From NCBI RefSeq assembly GCF_000218545.1, contig NC_015671.1, positions 1,860,001 through 1,924,000 of the forward strand: 64,000 bases of DNA, written 5' to 3'. Positions 31,085 to 40,051 of the stretch are shown here, piece by piece (position 1 is the first letter of the stretch; every line of letters starts with the position of its first letter). The notes beneath the pieces are model-generated. The model was not told the DNA's origin. It worked only from the letters and a program-made list of their open reading frames with translations, and did no database searches. A program made the translations under genes and the position numbers. The stretch is from Cellulomonas gilvus ATCC 13127 (GTDB lineage Bacteria; Actinomycetota; Actinomycetes; Actinomycetales; Cellulomonadaceae).

Positions 31085-32649
31085 GCGGCCTCCCCCCTGT
31101 TCGTGCCGCGCAGGCGCGCGGCTCCCACGGCTCCGGCGACGACGGAGCTCAGGGCGAGCGCGTCGACGATCCAGGCCGGCCAGCTGCCGAGGCGCGTCGC
31201 CCATGTCTGCGAGGTCCGCAGCGGGAGCGAGGCGACCATCTGGTCCGCGGTGAACAGCTCGGTCCGCTCGGTGACGGCGCCGTTCGGCCGGATCACGGCG
31301 CTCACGCCGACCGTCGAGATCTGGACCGTGGCGCGCCCGTGCTCGACCGCACGCACCCGCGACATCGCGAGCTGCTGCAGCGACTCGTCGGACCAGCCGA
31401 ACGAGGCGTTGTTGGTCTGCACCACGAGCACCTCTCCCCCGGCGCGCACCGCGGAGCGCACCAGGCCGTCGTATGCGACCTCGAAGCAGATCACCGTGCC
31501 GAGGCCGACGGTCCGCCCGAGGCGGGGCGACTCCAGGGGCACGTACCCCGGTTCGTCCCCGGGAAGCATGTCACGTGTGACCAGGTCCACGGCTGAGGAG
31601 AAGTGCCTGGCGATGCCGCGCATGGGGATGTACTCCGCGAAGGGCGCCGGTCGCTGCTTGGTGTACGTCGCGACCACGCCTTGTCCGGGCTCCCACAAGA
31701 CTGACGTGTTGTAGCGCCCACCCGACTCGGGATACTGCACGGTGCCCACGAGCATGGGCGCCTGGAGCGCCCGCGCGGCTCCGTCGATCGCCGCCGCAGC
31801 CGCCTCGTCCACCTGCGGGTCGATGTCGGTGCCGTTCTCGGGCCACAGCACCACGTCGAGCTCGCCCGGCTCGACCCGGTCCAGCAGCGCGCGCGTGCCC
31901 TGCACGTGGTTGGCGAGCACCTGCGCGCGCTCGCCGAACGCGTCGAGACCCTCGCCGGGGACGTCGCCCTGCACGGCACCGACGACCAGCTCGCCGTCCT
32001 GCGCGCCCGAGTCGAGCGGCACCAGGAAGCCCGCGAGCACCACGAGGCACGCCGCCAGTCCGGACGCGGCCGCACCCAGCAGGTTCGCGCGGCGCACCGT
32101 CACCCCGGCCTGCCCCAGCAGCACCCCGACGACGCAGACCAGCGCGCTCAGCAGCGGGACGCCGCCCCACGAGACGAACGGCAGCAGCGGCGAGTCCGCC
32201 TGCGAGAACGCCAGGCGCCCCCACGGGAAGCCGCCGAACGGCCACACCGCCAGCAGCTCCTCGGTGGCGACCCACACCAGCGGGAACACCACGAGCTGCC
32301 ACCCACGGCTGCGCCGCACGGCCTCGCCGCGCCGCGCCCAGGTCCACGCGGCACCGAACGCCGCGACGAACCCGGCGCAGACCAGCGCCAGCGCGATCCA
32401 CGGCACGGGGCCCACCGCGACGTCCGCCCACGTGATGAGCCACGGGAAGAACCCGAGCCCCCAGACCAGCCCGACGAGCGCGTTCCACCGTGCGCTGTCC
32501 CTGCGCAGCGCGAGGAACAGCAGCGCCATGCCGACGAACGCCAGGGGCCACCAGTCGGTGCCCGGGAAAGCCAGCCTGGTCAGCGCGCCGCCGACCGCCG
32601 CGAGCAGGAGGGTCCAGAGTCGGGACGGACCGGCGGGAGGCACCGGCAC
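31081..32649 (-). CDS. lnt: Apolipoprotein N-acyltransferase
   Basis: A 522-residue membrane enzyme that N-acylates diacylglyceryl-lipoproteins at the outer face. Seven or eight N-terminal helices (~15-205) precede a nitrilase domain (~220-480). The catalytic Glu lies in L-W-P-E-N-G-T, the Lys in Y-T-K-Q-R-P-A-P-F-A-E, the Cys in V-I-C-F-E-V-A-Y-D. A final transmembrane helix (~490-510) completes the family layout. Several GTG starts exist (32754, 32649, 32643); 32649 gives the usual length. Followed by ppm1 with a 4-base overlap. Confidence 0.92.
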   Translation of the reverse strand: MPVPPAGPSRLWTLLLAAVGGALTRLAFPGTDWWPLAFVGMALLFLALRRDSARWNALVGLVWGLGFFPWLITWADVAVGPVPWIALALVCAGFVAAFGAAWTWARRGEAVRRSRGWQLVVFPLVWVATEELLAVWPFGGFPWGRLAFSQADSPLLPFVSWGGVPLLSALVCVVGVLLGQAGVTVRRANLLGAAASGLAACLVVLAGFLVPLDSGAQDGELVVGAVQGDVPGEGLDAFGERAQVLANHVQGTRALLDRVEPGELDVVLWPENGTDIDPQVDEAAAAAIDGAARALQAPMLVGTVQYPESGGRYNTSVLWEPGQGVVATYTKQRPAPFAEYIPMRGIARHFSSAVDLVTRDMLPGDEPGYVPLESPRLGRTVGLGTVICFEVAYDGLVRSAVRAGGEVLVVQTNNASFGWSDESLQQLAMSRVRAVEHGRATVQISTVGVSAVIRPNGAVTERTELFTADQMVASLPLRTSQTWATRLGSWPAWIVDALALSSVVAGAVGAARLRGTNRGEAA

Positions 32650-33124
32650 AGCATAGGTGAGGAACCCGTGCGACCCGGCCGGGACACGTGCGGCTCCGGG
32701 CCCCGACCGACCGGCCCGCGTGTCCTTCGTACCGGTGCGCGCACTGCTGTGCACGACCGTTGTCTACTGAACACGCGGGCCCGGCCGGAGTGCGGGGAGA
32801 TGTCGCGCGAGCGACGTCTCGGGTGACCTCCTGGTGCTGCCCATCCGGCGCGGTGACCTCGTCGTCGATCCCGCGCCGGCTGGGGGTCCTTGGGAAAACT
32901 ACCGCCTCCGCGAGGGGTGTCAAGGCCGCGTCCTCGCAGGTGACAGGCCTCGGTGCAGGTCAGCCGGACGCGATCGTGACGAGAGTCGCGGCTTCACCCG
33001 GCGTGTCGCTCAGCGTGTCGCCCCGAGGTCGCGTGGGAGGCCGTGGGAGGACCGCTCGGACGGCCGTGTGCCGGGCCCGGGTCCGCGTGGCGGTGTGCCG
33101 AACTTCACCCGGTCGGCCGCAGGT
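32650..33124. other. Non-coding stretch upstream of lnt
   Basis: About 475 bases between the amidohydrolase stop and the lnt start, both on the minus strand. No conserved frame is seen; the longer antisense frames lack coding character. It should hold the lnt promoter, but I could not pick one with confidence. Confidence 0.5.
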
Positions 33125-34741
33125 TCAGGCCAGCGTGTCGAACAGCGACACGCCGGCGCGCACCGTCCGGAGGCACACCGGCGGCGGCTCGTCGGCGCCG
33201 AGCAGCGGCAGCAGCGGCGTCCCGGCCTGCGCGTCCGGGCTCCACGCCGAGAGCCTGCCGTCGGGCGCCTGCACCGCGAGGTGCTCGGCACGCCACACCG
33301 CGAGATGCGCCGGTGCCCCGACGCGCAGGTCGCCGACGTCGGGCCGGCCCGCCAGGCGCCAGCCGCCCCGGGTCGCGGCGCGGAACGCCGCGCGCGCGGA
33401 GATGCGCTGCTCGGCGGCGTGGTGCTCCACCGCGGCGCGCACGCCCGCCCACGGGTCCACGGGCGTCACGGGCGAGTCGGAGCCGAACGCGAGCGGCACG
33501 CCCACGCCCGCCAGGTCGGCGAGGGGGTTGAGCGCTGCCGCGCGTGCGCCGCCCAGCCGGCGCGCGTACAGGCCGTCGGCACCGCCCCACGTGGCGTCGA
33601 ACGCGGGCTGGACGCTCAGCTGCACGCCCAGCAGTGCGAGGGCCGCCAGCGTCGGCGCGTCGATCATCTCGGCGTGCTCGAGCCGGACGCCGGTGCGCGC
33701 GAGCGCGGCAGCGCCCTCGACGTCCACGGCCGCGCGCAGCCCGATGAGCAGCTCGTCCATGGCACGGTCGCCGATGACGTGGAACCCCGACTGCACTCCC
33801 GCACGCGAGACGGCCGTGAGGTGGTTGCAGATCCGCTCGGCGGTCATCTGCAGCGTCCCGTCGCCGGGCGCGTCCGCGTACGGAGCCCGCAGCGCGGCGG
33901 TGTGCGAGCCGATCGAGCCGTCGACGTTGAGGTCGCCGCCGATGCCCGTCAGCCCGGGGATCGCCTCGAGCAGCTCACGTGCGTCGTCGACCGTGACGCA
34001 CGGCTCGCCGCGGTAGGCCACCAGGTGCGGCAGGCCGTCGTGCGCGTGCGCGGTGAGCCCCAGGAGCTCGACGAGCCCCTCGCGCGTGTCGATGAACGGT
34101 GCCGAGTGCTCGTGCACCGAGACCACGCCGCGGCGTGCGGCCTCGCCCAGCGCGCGGCGGTACAGCGCGGTGCGGCGCGGCCCGTCCATCGCCCGCGCCG
34201 CCTCGCGCGCCGCGTGGTGCGCGGCGAGCTCGACCCTGCCGTCCGCGCTCCAGCCGTCGAGGCGCTCGAGGCCCGCCTCGGCCGCCAGCGCGCTCGAGAC
34301 GACCGCCGAGTGGAGGTCCGCACGCGCGAGGTAGACGCGCGCCCCGCCTGCCGCGGCGTCGAGCTCGGCGCTGGTCGGCGGGCGGCGCTCGGGCCAGCGC
34401 TGCTCCTCCCAGCCGAAGCCCAGCAGCGGCCCGTCGCCTGCACCGTGCGCCGCCGCCGCGGCCCGCACGGCCGCGAGGGCGTCGCCGAGCGACGTCGCCG
34501 CGGACAGGTCCACCGACTCGAGGGCCAGGCCGGTCTCGAGCACGTGCACGTGCGCGTCGACGAACCCGGGCGTCACGAGCGCGCCGTCGAGGTCGACCAC
34601 CTCGTCGGCCCGTGAGGCGAAGCCGTCGGCCGTGTCGTCGGCCCCGAGCCAGGCGACGGTGCCGTCCTCGACGAGGATCGCCTCGGCGAACGGGTCGGCG
34701 GGCGAGTGCACGACGCCGCCGCGGTACAGGGTGGAGGTCAC
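33125..34741 (-). CDS. YtcJ-like amidohydrolase family protein
   Basis: A 538-residue TIM-barrel metallohydrolase starting at GTG 34741. Metal motif near the N-terminus: P-G-F-V-D-A-H-V-H. Further His residues are in S-V-H-E-H-S, G-F-H-V-I-G-D-R-A-M and L-E-H-A-E-M-I-D, with a late F-G-S-D-S-P Asp, all in the amidohydrolase_3 order. N- and C-terminal beta parts form the composite sandwich domain. It hydrolyses an unknown amide or ester. It follows the helicase gene (stop 34761) by 19 bases, so the two may be cotranscribed. Confidence 0.9.
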   Translation of the reverse strand: MTSTLYRGGVVHSPADPFAEAILVEDGTVAWLGADDTADGFASRADEVVDLDGALVTPGFVDAHVHVLETGLALESVDLSAATSLGDALAAVRAAAAAHGAGDGPLLGFGWEEQRWPERRPPTSAELDAAAGGARVYLARADLHSAVVSSALAAEAGLERLDGWSADGRVELAAHHAAREAARAMDGPRRTALYRRALGEAARRGVVSVHEHSAPFIDTREGLVELLGLTAHAHDGLPHLVAYRGEPCVTVDDARELLEAIPGLTGIGGDLNVDGSIGSHTAALRAPYADAPGDGTLQMTAERICNHLTAVSRAGVQSGFHVIGDRAMDELLIGLRAAVDVEGAAALARTGVRLEHAEMIDAPTLAALALLGVQLSVQPAFDATWGGADGLYARRLGGARAAALNPLADLAGVGVPLAFGSDSPVTPVDPWAGVRAAVEHHAAEQRISARAAFRAATRGGWRLAGRPDVGDLRVGAPAHLAVWRAEHLAVQAPDGRLSAWSPDAQAGTPLLPLLGADEPPPVCLRTVRAGVSLFDTLA

Positions 34742-34760
34742 ACGCGCACGATAGGGCAGG

Positions 34761-37655
34761 TCAGACCGACGAGTAGGCGACGACCCCGCGGCGCAGCCCG
34801 TCGACCGCACGCGCCGCGGTCGCGCGCAGGCGTTCGTGCGGCGCCGCCTGTGCCAGCTGGTCGAGCACGTCGATCACCTGCTTGCACCACCGGACGAAGT
34901 CGCCCGCGGTCAGGTCGCCGCCGCGCAGCACGGCCTCGAGGTTGCGGCCCGCGGCCCAGCGGTGCACCGCCTCGACCAGACCCAGGTCGAGCGGCGCGAT
35001 GGTCTCCAGGCGGTGCGCGGTCTCGAGGTCCTCGAGCTCCGACCACGCGCGCACGGTGCCCTCGAGCGCCACGCCGAGCCGGCCGTGCGGCCCGCCGGGC
35101 ACGCGCGGCTGCGCGTCCTCCTCGCGGCGCGAGCGGAACACGACGGTCGACACGGCGGCGGCCAGGCCGGGGGCGTCGAGCTCGTCCCACACACCGCGGC
35201 GCAGGCACTCCGCGAGCAGCAGGTCGTTCTCGGCGTACAGCCGGCGCAGCCAGCGACCGTCGGCCGTCACCCGCAGCGCCCCCGCGGGGTCGTCGGGCAC
35301 GGGCTCGAGGTAGCCGAGCCGCTGCAGCACGTCGCACGTCCGGTCGAAGACCACCGAGATCGAGCCGGTGCGGCCCGCGATGCGTCCCACGAGCGCGTCG
35401 TGCTCGGTCTTCAGCCGGGACCAGCGCTCGGCCCACCGCGCGTGCTCCTCCCGGTCCGGGCACCGGTGGCACGGGTGCGCCGCGAGCTCACGCCGCAGCT
35501 CGGCGACGCGTGCGTCGTCGTCCGCGCGGACCGGCCGGCGGGGCCGCTCGTGCGTGCTGGGCGCCACGTCGCTCAGCGACGCGCGCAGGCGCGCGGCCAG
35601 GTCCCGGCGTGCGGCCGGGACACGCGCGTTGAAGTCGCGTGGCACGCGCACGTGCCCCACCACCCGCACCCCGCGCCCGACGTCCGCCACGGTGAGGCGC
35701 TGCACCTGCCGGTCCGTCGTCAGGACGGTGGGGCGCGGCCCGTCGAAGCCCGCCTTGGGTCCGGGGTCGACGACGACCACGTACCCGGCCCGTCGGCCGT
35801 GCGGCACCTCCACGACGTCACCTGCCGCCAGGCCCTCGAGCGAGGCCGCGGCCTGTGCGCGGCGTGCCCCCGAGGCCGCCCGCGTCGCGTCCTTCTCCGC
35901 CTGGCTGATCCGCCGGCGCAGGTCCGCGTACTGCGCGAAGTCGCCCAGGTGGCACTGCATCGCCTGCGCGTACCCCTCGAGCGCCTCGGTGTGCGCCTGC
36001 GCCTGCCGGGCGAGCCCGACGACACCGCGATCGGCCTGGAACTGCGCGAACGACGTCTCCAGCACCTCACGCGCGCGTTCGCGGCCGACCTGGGCCACGA
36101 GGTTGACGGCCATGTTGTACGTCGGCCGGAAGCTCGAGCGCAGCGGGTAGAGCCGCTTGGACGCGAGCCCCGCGAGCTGCACCGGGTCCAGGCCCTGGTG
36201 CGCGAGCACCACCGCATGCCCCTCGACGTCGATGCCGCGTCGCCCCGCGCGTCCCGTGAGCTGCGTGTACTCCCCCGGTGTCACGTCGACGTGGCGCGAG
36301 CCGTCCCACTTGACGAGCTTCTCCAGCACCACCGAACGCGCGGGCATGTTGATGCCGAGCGCGAGCGTCTCGGTCGCGAACACGACCTTGACCAGCCCGC
36401 GGGAGAACAGGTCCTCGACCGTCTCCTTGAACAGCGGGAGCATGCCCGCGTGGTGCGACGCGACGCCGCGCGTGAGCGCGTCCGCGAGCTCCCAGTAGCC
36501 GAGCACGTCGAGGTCCTCGGGCGGCACCGCCGCGCACCGCTCCTCGACGATCATCCGGATCTCGGCCTGCTCGGCGGGGCTCGTCAGACGGACGCCCGCG
36601 GCCAGGCACTGCTGCACCGCGGCCTCGCACCCGGCGCGCGAGAAGATGAACACGATCGCCGGGAGCAGCCCCTCGCGGTCCAGCAGGTCCACGACCGCGA
36701 ACCGTGGCGTGGTCCGCACGCCCCCACCCGGCGCGCCGCGCGCACCCGCGCCGGGCCGTCGCCCGCCCCCGCCGCGGTAGCCGCGGTCTCCCGGACCGCG
36801 CCGCTCGTCCTCGCCGCGCCGCGCGAGCAGGCGGCGCAGGTCCGGGTTGATCGGCGGGTCGACCCCGGGATCGGTGGGGTCCACGTGCCCCGCGTACAGG
36901 TCCAGGAGGTCGCCGTTCACCAGGACGTGCTGGCCGAGCGGCACGGGCCGGTGCTCGCTGACCACCACGGTCGTGTCGCCCCGGACCGTGGCCAGCCAGT
37001 CGCCGAACTCCTCGGCGTTGGAGACCGTCGCGGACAGCGAGACGAGCTGCACGTCGTCGGGCAGGTGGATGATCACCTCCTCCCACACGGGTCCGCGGAA
37101 CCGGTCGGCGAGGTAGTGCACCTCGTCCATCACGACGAAGCCGAGCCCCGCGAGCGTGGCCGAGCCGGCGTACAGCATGTTGCGCAGCACCTCGGTGGTC
37201 ATCACGACCACGGGTGCCTCGGAGTTGACCGTGGTGTCACCCGTCAGCAGGCCGACCTGCGACGAGCCGTACCGCCGCACCAGGTCCGTGTACTTCTGGT
37301 TGGACAGCGCCTTGATGGGCGTCGTGTAGAACGCCTTGCGGCCGGCCTGCAGCGCGAGGTGGACCGCGAACTCGCCGACCACCGTCTTGCCCGCACCGGT
37401 CGGGGCGGCGACCAGCACGCCGCTGCCGCGCTCGAGCGCGACGCACGCCTCGATCTGGAACGCGTCCAGCCGGAACCCCAGCTGCTCGCGGAACCGCCCG
37501 AGCTCGCCCGAGTCCTCCTGCGCGCGGCGCCGGCTCGCGGCGTACCGCTCGGCGGGGCTCGGCTCGTCCGACGCCGCGGGACGCGTCACCGGCGCGCTGT
37601 GCTCGGCTCCGGAGGAGTGCGACGACGGGCTGCGGTGGCGGCGGCGGGACGGCAC
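34761..37655 (-). CDS. helY: HelY/Mtr4-like DEAD/DEAH-box RNA helicase
   Basis: A 964-residue superfamily 2 helicase of the Ski2/Mtr4 group, conserved in actinobacteria. A disordered N-terminus (1-50), Walker A A-P-T-G-A-G-K-T (84-91), DEVH box (177-180), S-A-T motif and Q-x-x-G-R-A-G-R-R-G-I-D motif VI are visible. A Gly/Arg-rich insert (~275-310) separates the RecA lobes. The C-terminus has the winged helix and the DSHCT domain. It probably unwinds structured RNA in decay or processing. GTG start at 37655; nine bases follow the lipid-kinase stop. Confidence 0.92.
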   Translation of the reverse strand: MPSRRRHRSPSSHSSGAEHSAPVTRPAASDEPSPAERYAASRRRAQEDSGELGRFREQLGFRLDAFQIEACVALERGSGVLVAAPTGAGKTVVGEFAVHLALQAGRKAFYTTPIKALSNQKYTDLVRRYGSSQVGLLTGDTTVNSEAPVVVMTTEVLRNMLYAGSATLAGLGFVVMDEVHYLADRFRGPVWEEVIIHLPDDVQLVSLSATVSNAEEFGDWLATVRGDTTVVVSEHRPVPLGQHVLVNGDLLDLYAGHVDPTDPGVDPPINPDLRRLLARRGEDERRGPGDRGYRGGGGRRPGAGARGAPGGGVRTTPRFAVVDLLDREGLLPAIVFIFSRAGCEAAVQQCLAAGVRLTSPAEQAEIRMIVEERCAAVPPEDLDVLGYWELADALTRGVASHHAGMLPLFKETVEDLFSRGLVKVVFATETLALGINMPARSVVLEKLVKWDGSRHVDVTPGEYTQLTGRAGRRGIDVEGHAVVLAHQGLDPVQLAGLASKRLYPLRSSFRPTYNMAVNLVAQVGRERAREVLETSFAQFQADRGVVGLARQAQAHTEALEGYAQAMQCHLGDFAQYADLRRRISQAEKDATRAASGARRAQAAASLEGLAAGDVVEVPHGRRAGYVVVVDPGPKAGFDGPRPTVLTTDRQVQRLTVADVGRGVRVVGHVRVPRDFNARVPAARRDLAARLRASLSDVAPSTHERPRRPVRADDDARVAELRRELAAHPCHRCPDREEHARWAERWSRLKTEHDALVGRIAGRTGSISVVFDRTCDVLQRLGYLEPVPDDPAGALRVTADGRWLRRLYAENDLLLAECLRRGVWDELDAPGLAAAVSTVVFRSRREEDAQPRVPGGPHGRLGVALEGTVRAWSELEDLETAHRLETIAPLDLGLVEAVHRWAAGRNLEAVLRGGDLTAGDFVRWCKQVIDVLDQLAQAAPHERLRATAARAVDGLRRGVVAYSSV

Positions 37656-37664
37656 GCCCCCACC

Positions 37665-38591
37665 CTAGGCACGTCCCGCGGCGAGGACCCGCAGCGCGCC
37701 CGGCACCACCTCGACCTGCAGCGGCAGCGGGCCGATCCGCTCGCCGTCGGCGAACGCGGCCGGAGCGGCTGCGCCGAGTGCGGCCATCGGCTCGATGAGG
37801 ACGTGCCGCGCACGCTCGATGCGCACCTGCGGGTGGTGCACGTGGCGTCCGCGGTAGATGCCCGGGAACACGCGGACGACCTCGGCCCTGCCGAGCGGCC
37901 CCGCGACGACCACGTCGAGCAACCCGTCGTCGGGCCGGGCGTCCGGGGCGATCTGCAGCCCGCCGCCGAACCACGGCACGTTCGCCACCGCGACGAGGCT
38001 GCCCGCCGACTCCCAGACCACGCCGTCGGACGTCACGCGGTACCCGTAGGGGCGGAAGCGACCCAGCTCGGCGAGCAGCGCACGCACGTAGCGCGCGTTG
38101 CCACGCGGCCGGCGCAGCGTGTTGGCGCGTGCGTTGACCGCCGCGTCGAGCCCGCAGGACAGCACGCCGACGAACCACTCCTGCGCCGGACGCCCGGGCG
38201 GGCCGACGCGCGCGGCGTCGATGCTGCGCGCCCCGTGCGCGAGGCCGCGCTCGATCCGCGCGACCGCGGCCGCGACGTCGCCGCGCGGCAGGCCCAGGGT
38301 CCGGGCGATGTCGTTGCCCGTCCCGGCGGCCACGACGCCGAGCGGCAGGCCCGTGCCCGCGACCACGTTGACGCCGAGGTGCACCATGCCGTCGCCGCCG
38401 ACCACGACGAGCGCGTCGAGCCCGTCGAGCACCCCTGCGCGGGCCCGGTCGGTCGCGTGCGCGAGCGACGGGCCGGACAGGTCCACCACGTCGTGCCCGC
38501 CAGCACGCAGGAGGCCGTGCGCCGCAGCCCCGGCGCGGCCGCCCCGTCCCCGACCGGCCGTCGGGTTGACGACCAGGCCGATCCGCGTCAC
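37665..38591 (-). CDS. Diacylglycerol kinase-family lipid kinase
   Basis: A 308-residue DgkB/YegS-type kinase. N-terminal V-V-N-P-T-A-G-R-G-R, then V-V-V-G-G-D-G-M-V-H (the GGDG ATP motif) and A-A-G-T-G-N-D-I-A-R-T-L-G. The C-terminal beta domain (V-W-E-S-A-G-S-L-V-A-V-A-N, G-L-L-D-V-V-V) is complete. It phosphorylates diacylglycerol, undecaprenol or a related lipid; the acceptor is not readable. GTG start overlaps the tatC stop (GTGA). Confidence 0.92.
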   Translation of the reverse strand: MTRIGLVVNPTAGRGRGGRAGAAAHGLLRAGGHDVVDLSGPSLAHATDRARAGVLDGLDALVVVGGDGMVHLGVNVVAGTGLPLGVVAAGTGNDIARTLGLPRGDVAAAVARIERGLAHGARSIDAARVGPPGRPAQEWFVGVLSCGLDAAVNARANTLRRPRGNARYVRALLAELGRFRPYGYRVTSDGVVWESAGSLVAVANVPWFGGGLQIAPDARPDDGLLDVVVAGPLGRAEVVRVFPGIYRGRHVHHPQVRIERARHVLIEPMAALGAAAPAAFADGERIGPLPLQVEVVPGALRVLAAGRA

Positions 38592-39418
38592 GCGCGCGCC
38601 TGCGGGGGCGGCCCGGGCACGGTCCCGTCGAGCTGCGGCAGCCCCGCGGCGAGCCGGCGCTTGTCGACCCGACGGTCGTGCAGCGTGCACACGCCGAGCG
38701 CGACGAAGTAGAGCCCGCAGATGGGCAGCGCCACGATGATCATGGTGAGCGCGTCGGGTGTCGGAGTCATCACCGCCGAGAACGTGAACGCGACCACCAC
38801 GGCCCAGCGCCAGCCGCGACGCCACGTGTCCGCGCGCCCGATGCCCGCGAAGTTCAGCGCGACCATGAGCACGGGGAGCAGGAACGCGAGCCCGAACGCG
38901 AGCAGCAGGCGCATGACGAACGAGAGGTACGTCTGCGCGTCGATGATCCCGGTGGCCCCCTCGGGGATGAACTCCGTGAGCAGCCGGACCGCGTTCGGCA
39001 GGGCCCAGAACGCCAGCGCGGCGCCCGCGGCGAACAGCGGGACCGCCGTGGCCAGGAACCCCACCGCGTACCGGCGCTCCTTGCGCGTGAGGCCCGGCGT
39101 GACGAACGCCCAGAGCTGGTAGAGCCACCAGGGGCTGGAGACGAACACGCCCAGGAACAGCGACACCTTGATCTTGACGTCGAACGACGTCGCGACGCCC
39201 GCGAAGTTCAGCGAGATCACCGCGGCGCGGTCCTCGGCGACGTCGAGCAGCGGCTGCTGGAGCAGCTCGAACACCGGCTCGTACAAGAACCACCCGAGCA
39301 CCGCGCCCAGCACCAGGCCGACGGCGGCCAGGAACAGGCGCTTGCGCAGCTCGAGCAGGTGTGCCCGCAGCGGCATCCTGCCCCCGGGGTCAGCGCCTCG
39401 GCGGCTCTTGACTGCCAT
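38588..39418 (-). CDS. tatC: Twin-arginine translocase subunit TatC
   Basis: A 276-residue polytopic membrane protein that recognises RR signal peptides and forms the Tat translocon with TatA. The N-terminal L-R-A-H-L-L-E-L-R-K-R-L motif, F-E-L-L-Q-Q-P-L, S-P-W-W-L-Y-Q-L-W-A-F-V-T-P-G-L and six helices are family-typical; the F-P-x-x-x-x-x-E segment appears as L-T-E-F-I-P. ATG 39418 is six bases downstream of the tatA stop. A hydrophilic C-tail of ~35 residues is usual in actinobacteria. Confidence 0.96.
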   Translation of the reverse strand: MAVKSRRGADPGGRMPLRAHLLELRKRLFLAAVGLVLGAVLGWFLYEPVFELLQQPLLDVAEDRAAVISLNFAGVATSFDVKIKVSLFLGVFVSSPWWLYQLWAFVTPGLTRKERRYAVGFLATAVPLFAAGAALAFWALPNAVRLLTEFIPEGATGIIDAQTYLSFVMRLLLAFGLAFLLPVLMVALNFAGIGRADTWRRGWRWAVVVAFTFSAVMTPTPDALTMIIVALPICGLYFVALGVCTLHDRRVDKRRLAAGLPQLDGTVPGPPPQARA

Positions 39419-39424
39419 GCGCGG

Positions 39425-39643
39425 TCAGGCGGACGTGCCGGTGCCGCCGTCCGGGCGGTCCTGCGGGGTCTGGTCCGCCGCGCGTGCGGCGGGCTTGTCG
39501 TCGTCGCGCAGGTCCTTGACCTCGTTCTTGAAGATCTTCATCGACTGTCCCACGCTGCGAGCGAGATCGGGCAGCCGGTTCGCGCCGAACAGCAGCACGA
39601 CCACGACGACCAGCACGACGATGTGCCAGAACTGAACTCTCAT
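39425..39643 (-). CDS. tatA: Twin-arginine translocase subunit TatA
   Basis: A 72-residue protein with one N-terminal transmembrane helix (V-V-L-V-V-V-V-V-L-L), the conserved F-G hinge (L-L-F-G-A-N-R-L-P-D-L-A-R), then the amphipathic helix (S-M-K-I-F-K-N-E-V-K) and an acidic/proline tail. It multimerises to form the Tat pore. Length and motif are standard. It lies upstream of tatC in the order pafC, small gene, tatA, tatC. Confidence 0.95.
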   Translation of the reverse strand: MRVQFWHIVVLVVVVVLLFGANRLPDLARSVGQSMKIFKNEVKDLRDDDKPAARAADQTPQDRPDGGTGTSA

Positions 39644-39724
39644 GTCGGCCTCTTCTCGAAGACGGGTCGCCCGATCCTAGACCGACGCACGCGGCGTCCC
39701 GTCATCGGCGCCCCGGCACCCGGG

Positions 39725-40051
39725 TCACGTCCAGTACCGCCGCCACCCGCGCGCGGTCGACGCGTGCTGCTCGGCCCGCGCGGCGCGCCGCGCGGCAGCC
39801 TCCTCCTGCAGGCGTCGCCGCTCGCCGCGCAGGACGTCGCGGTCCGCGAACACGGTGGGACCGACGTCGGGACGCTGCTGCGCGAGCTGGTCCTGCAGCG
39901 CGTCGACGCGCTCGCCCAGCTCGGCGAGCACGCCACCGGCGCGCGCGAGCTCACGCCCGAGCGCGAGGCTCGACCGCCAGAGCCGGCGGCCCAGGAAGAA
40001 CGCCCCGACGAGCGTCCCGACGACGAGCACGGACCAGATCGCGAACCACAT
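39725..40051 (-). CDS. Single-helix membrane protein with coiled coil
   Basis: A 108-residue protein from ATG 40051, whose start shares one base with the pafC stop. One N-terminal transmembrane helix (W-F-A-I-W-S-V-L-V-V-G-T-L-V-G-A-F-F) is followed by a heptad-like region (G-E-R-V-D-A-L-Q-D-Q-L-A-Q) and a basic tail rich in Arg/Ala. Position between pafC and tatA is typical of actinobacterial uncharacterised proteins; no function is known. It ends 82 bases before the tatA start. Confidence 0.75.
   Translation of the reverse strand: MWFAIWSVLVVGTLVGAFFLGRRLWRSSLALGRELARAGGVLAELGERVDALQDQLAQQRPDVGPTVFADRDVLRGERRRLQEEAAARRAARAEQHASTARGWRRYWT

Noticed and set aside
34836..38711. 1291-codon plus-strand open frame
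   Set aside because: Antisense to helY, the lipid kinase and tatC; no domain is visible and composition is that of a shadow frame.
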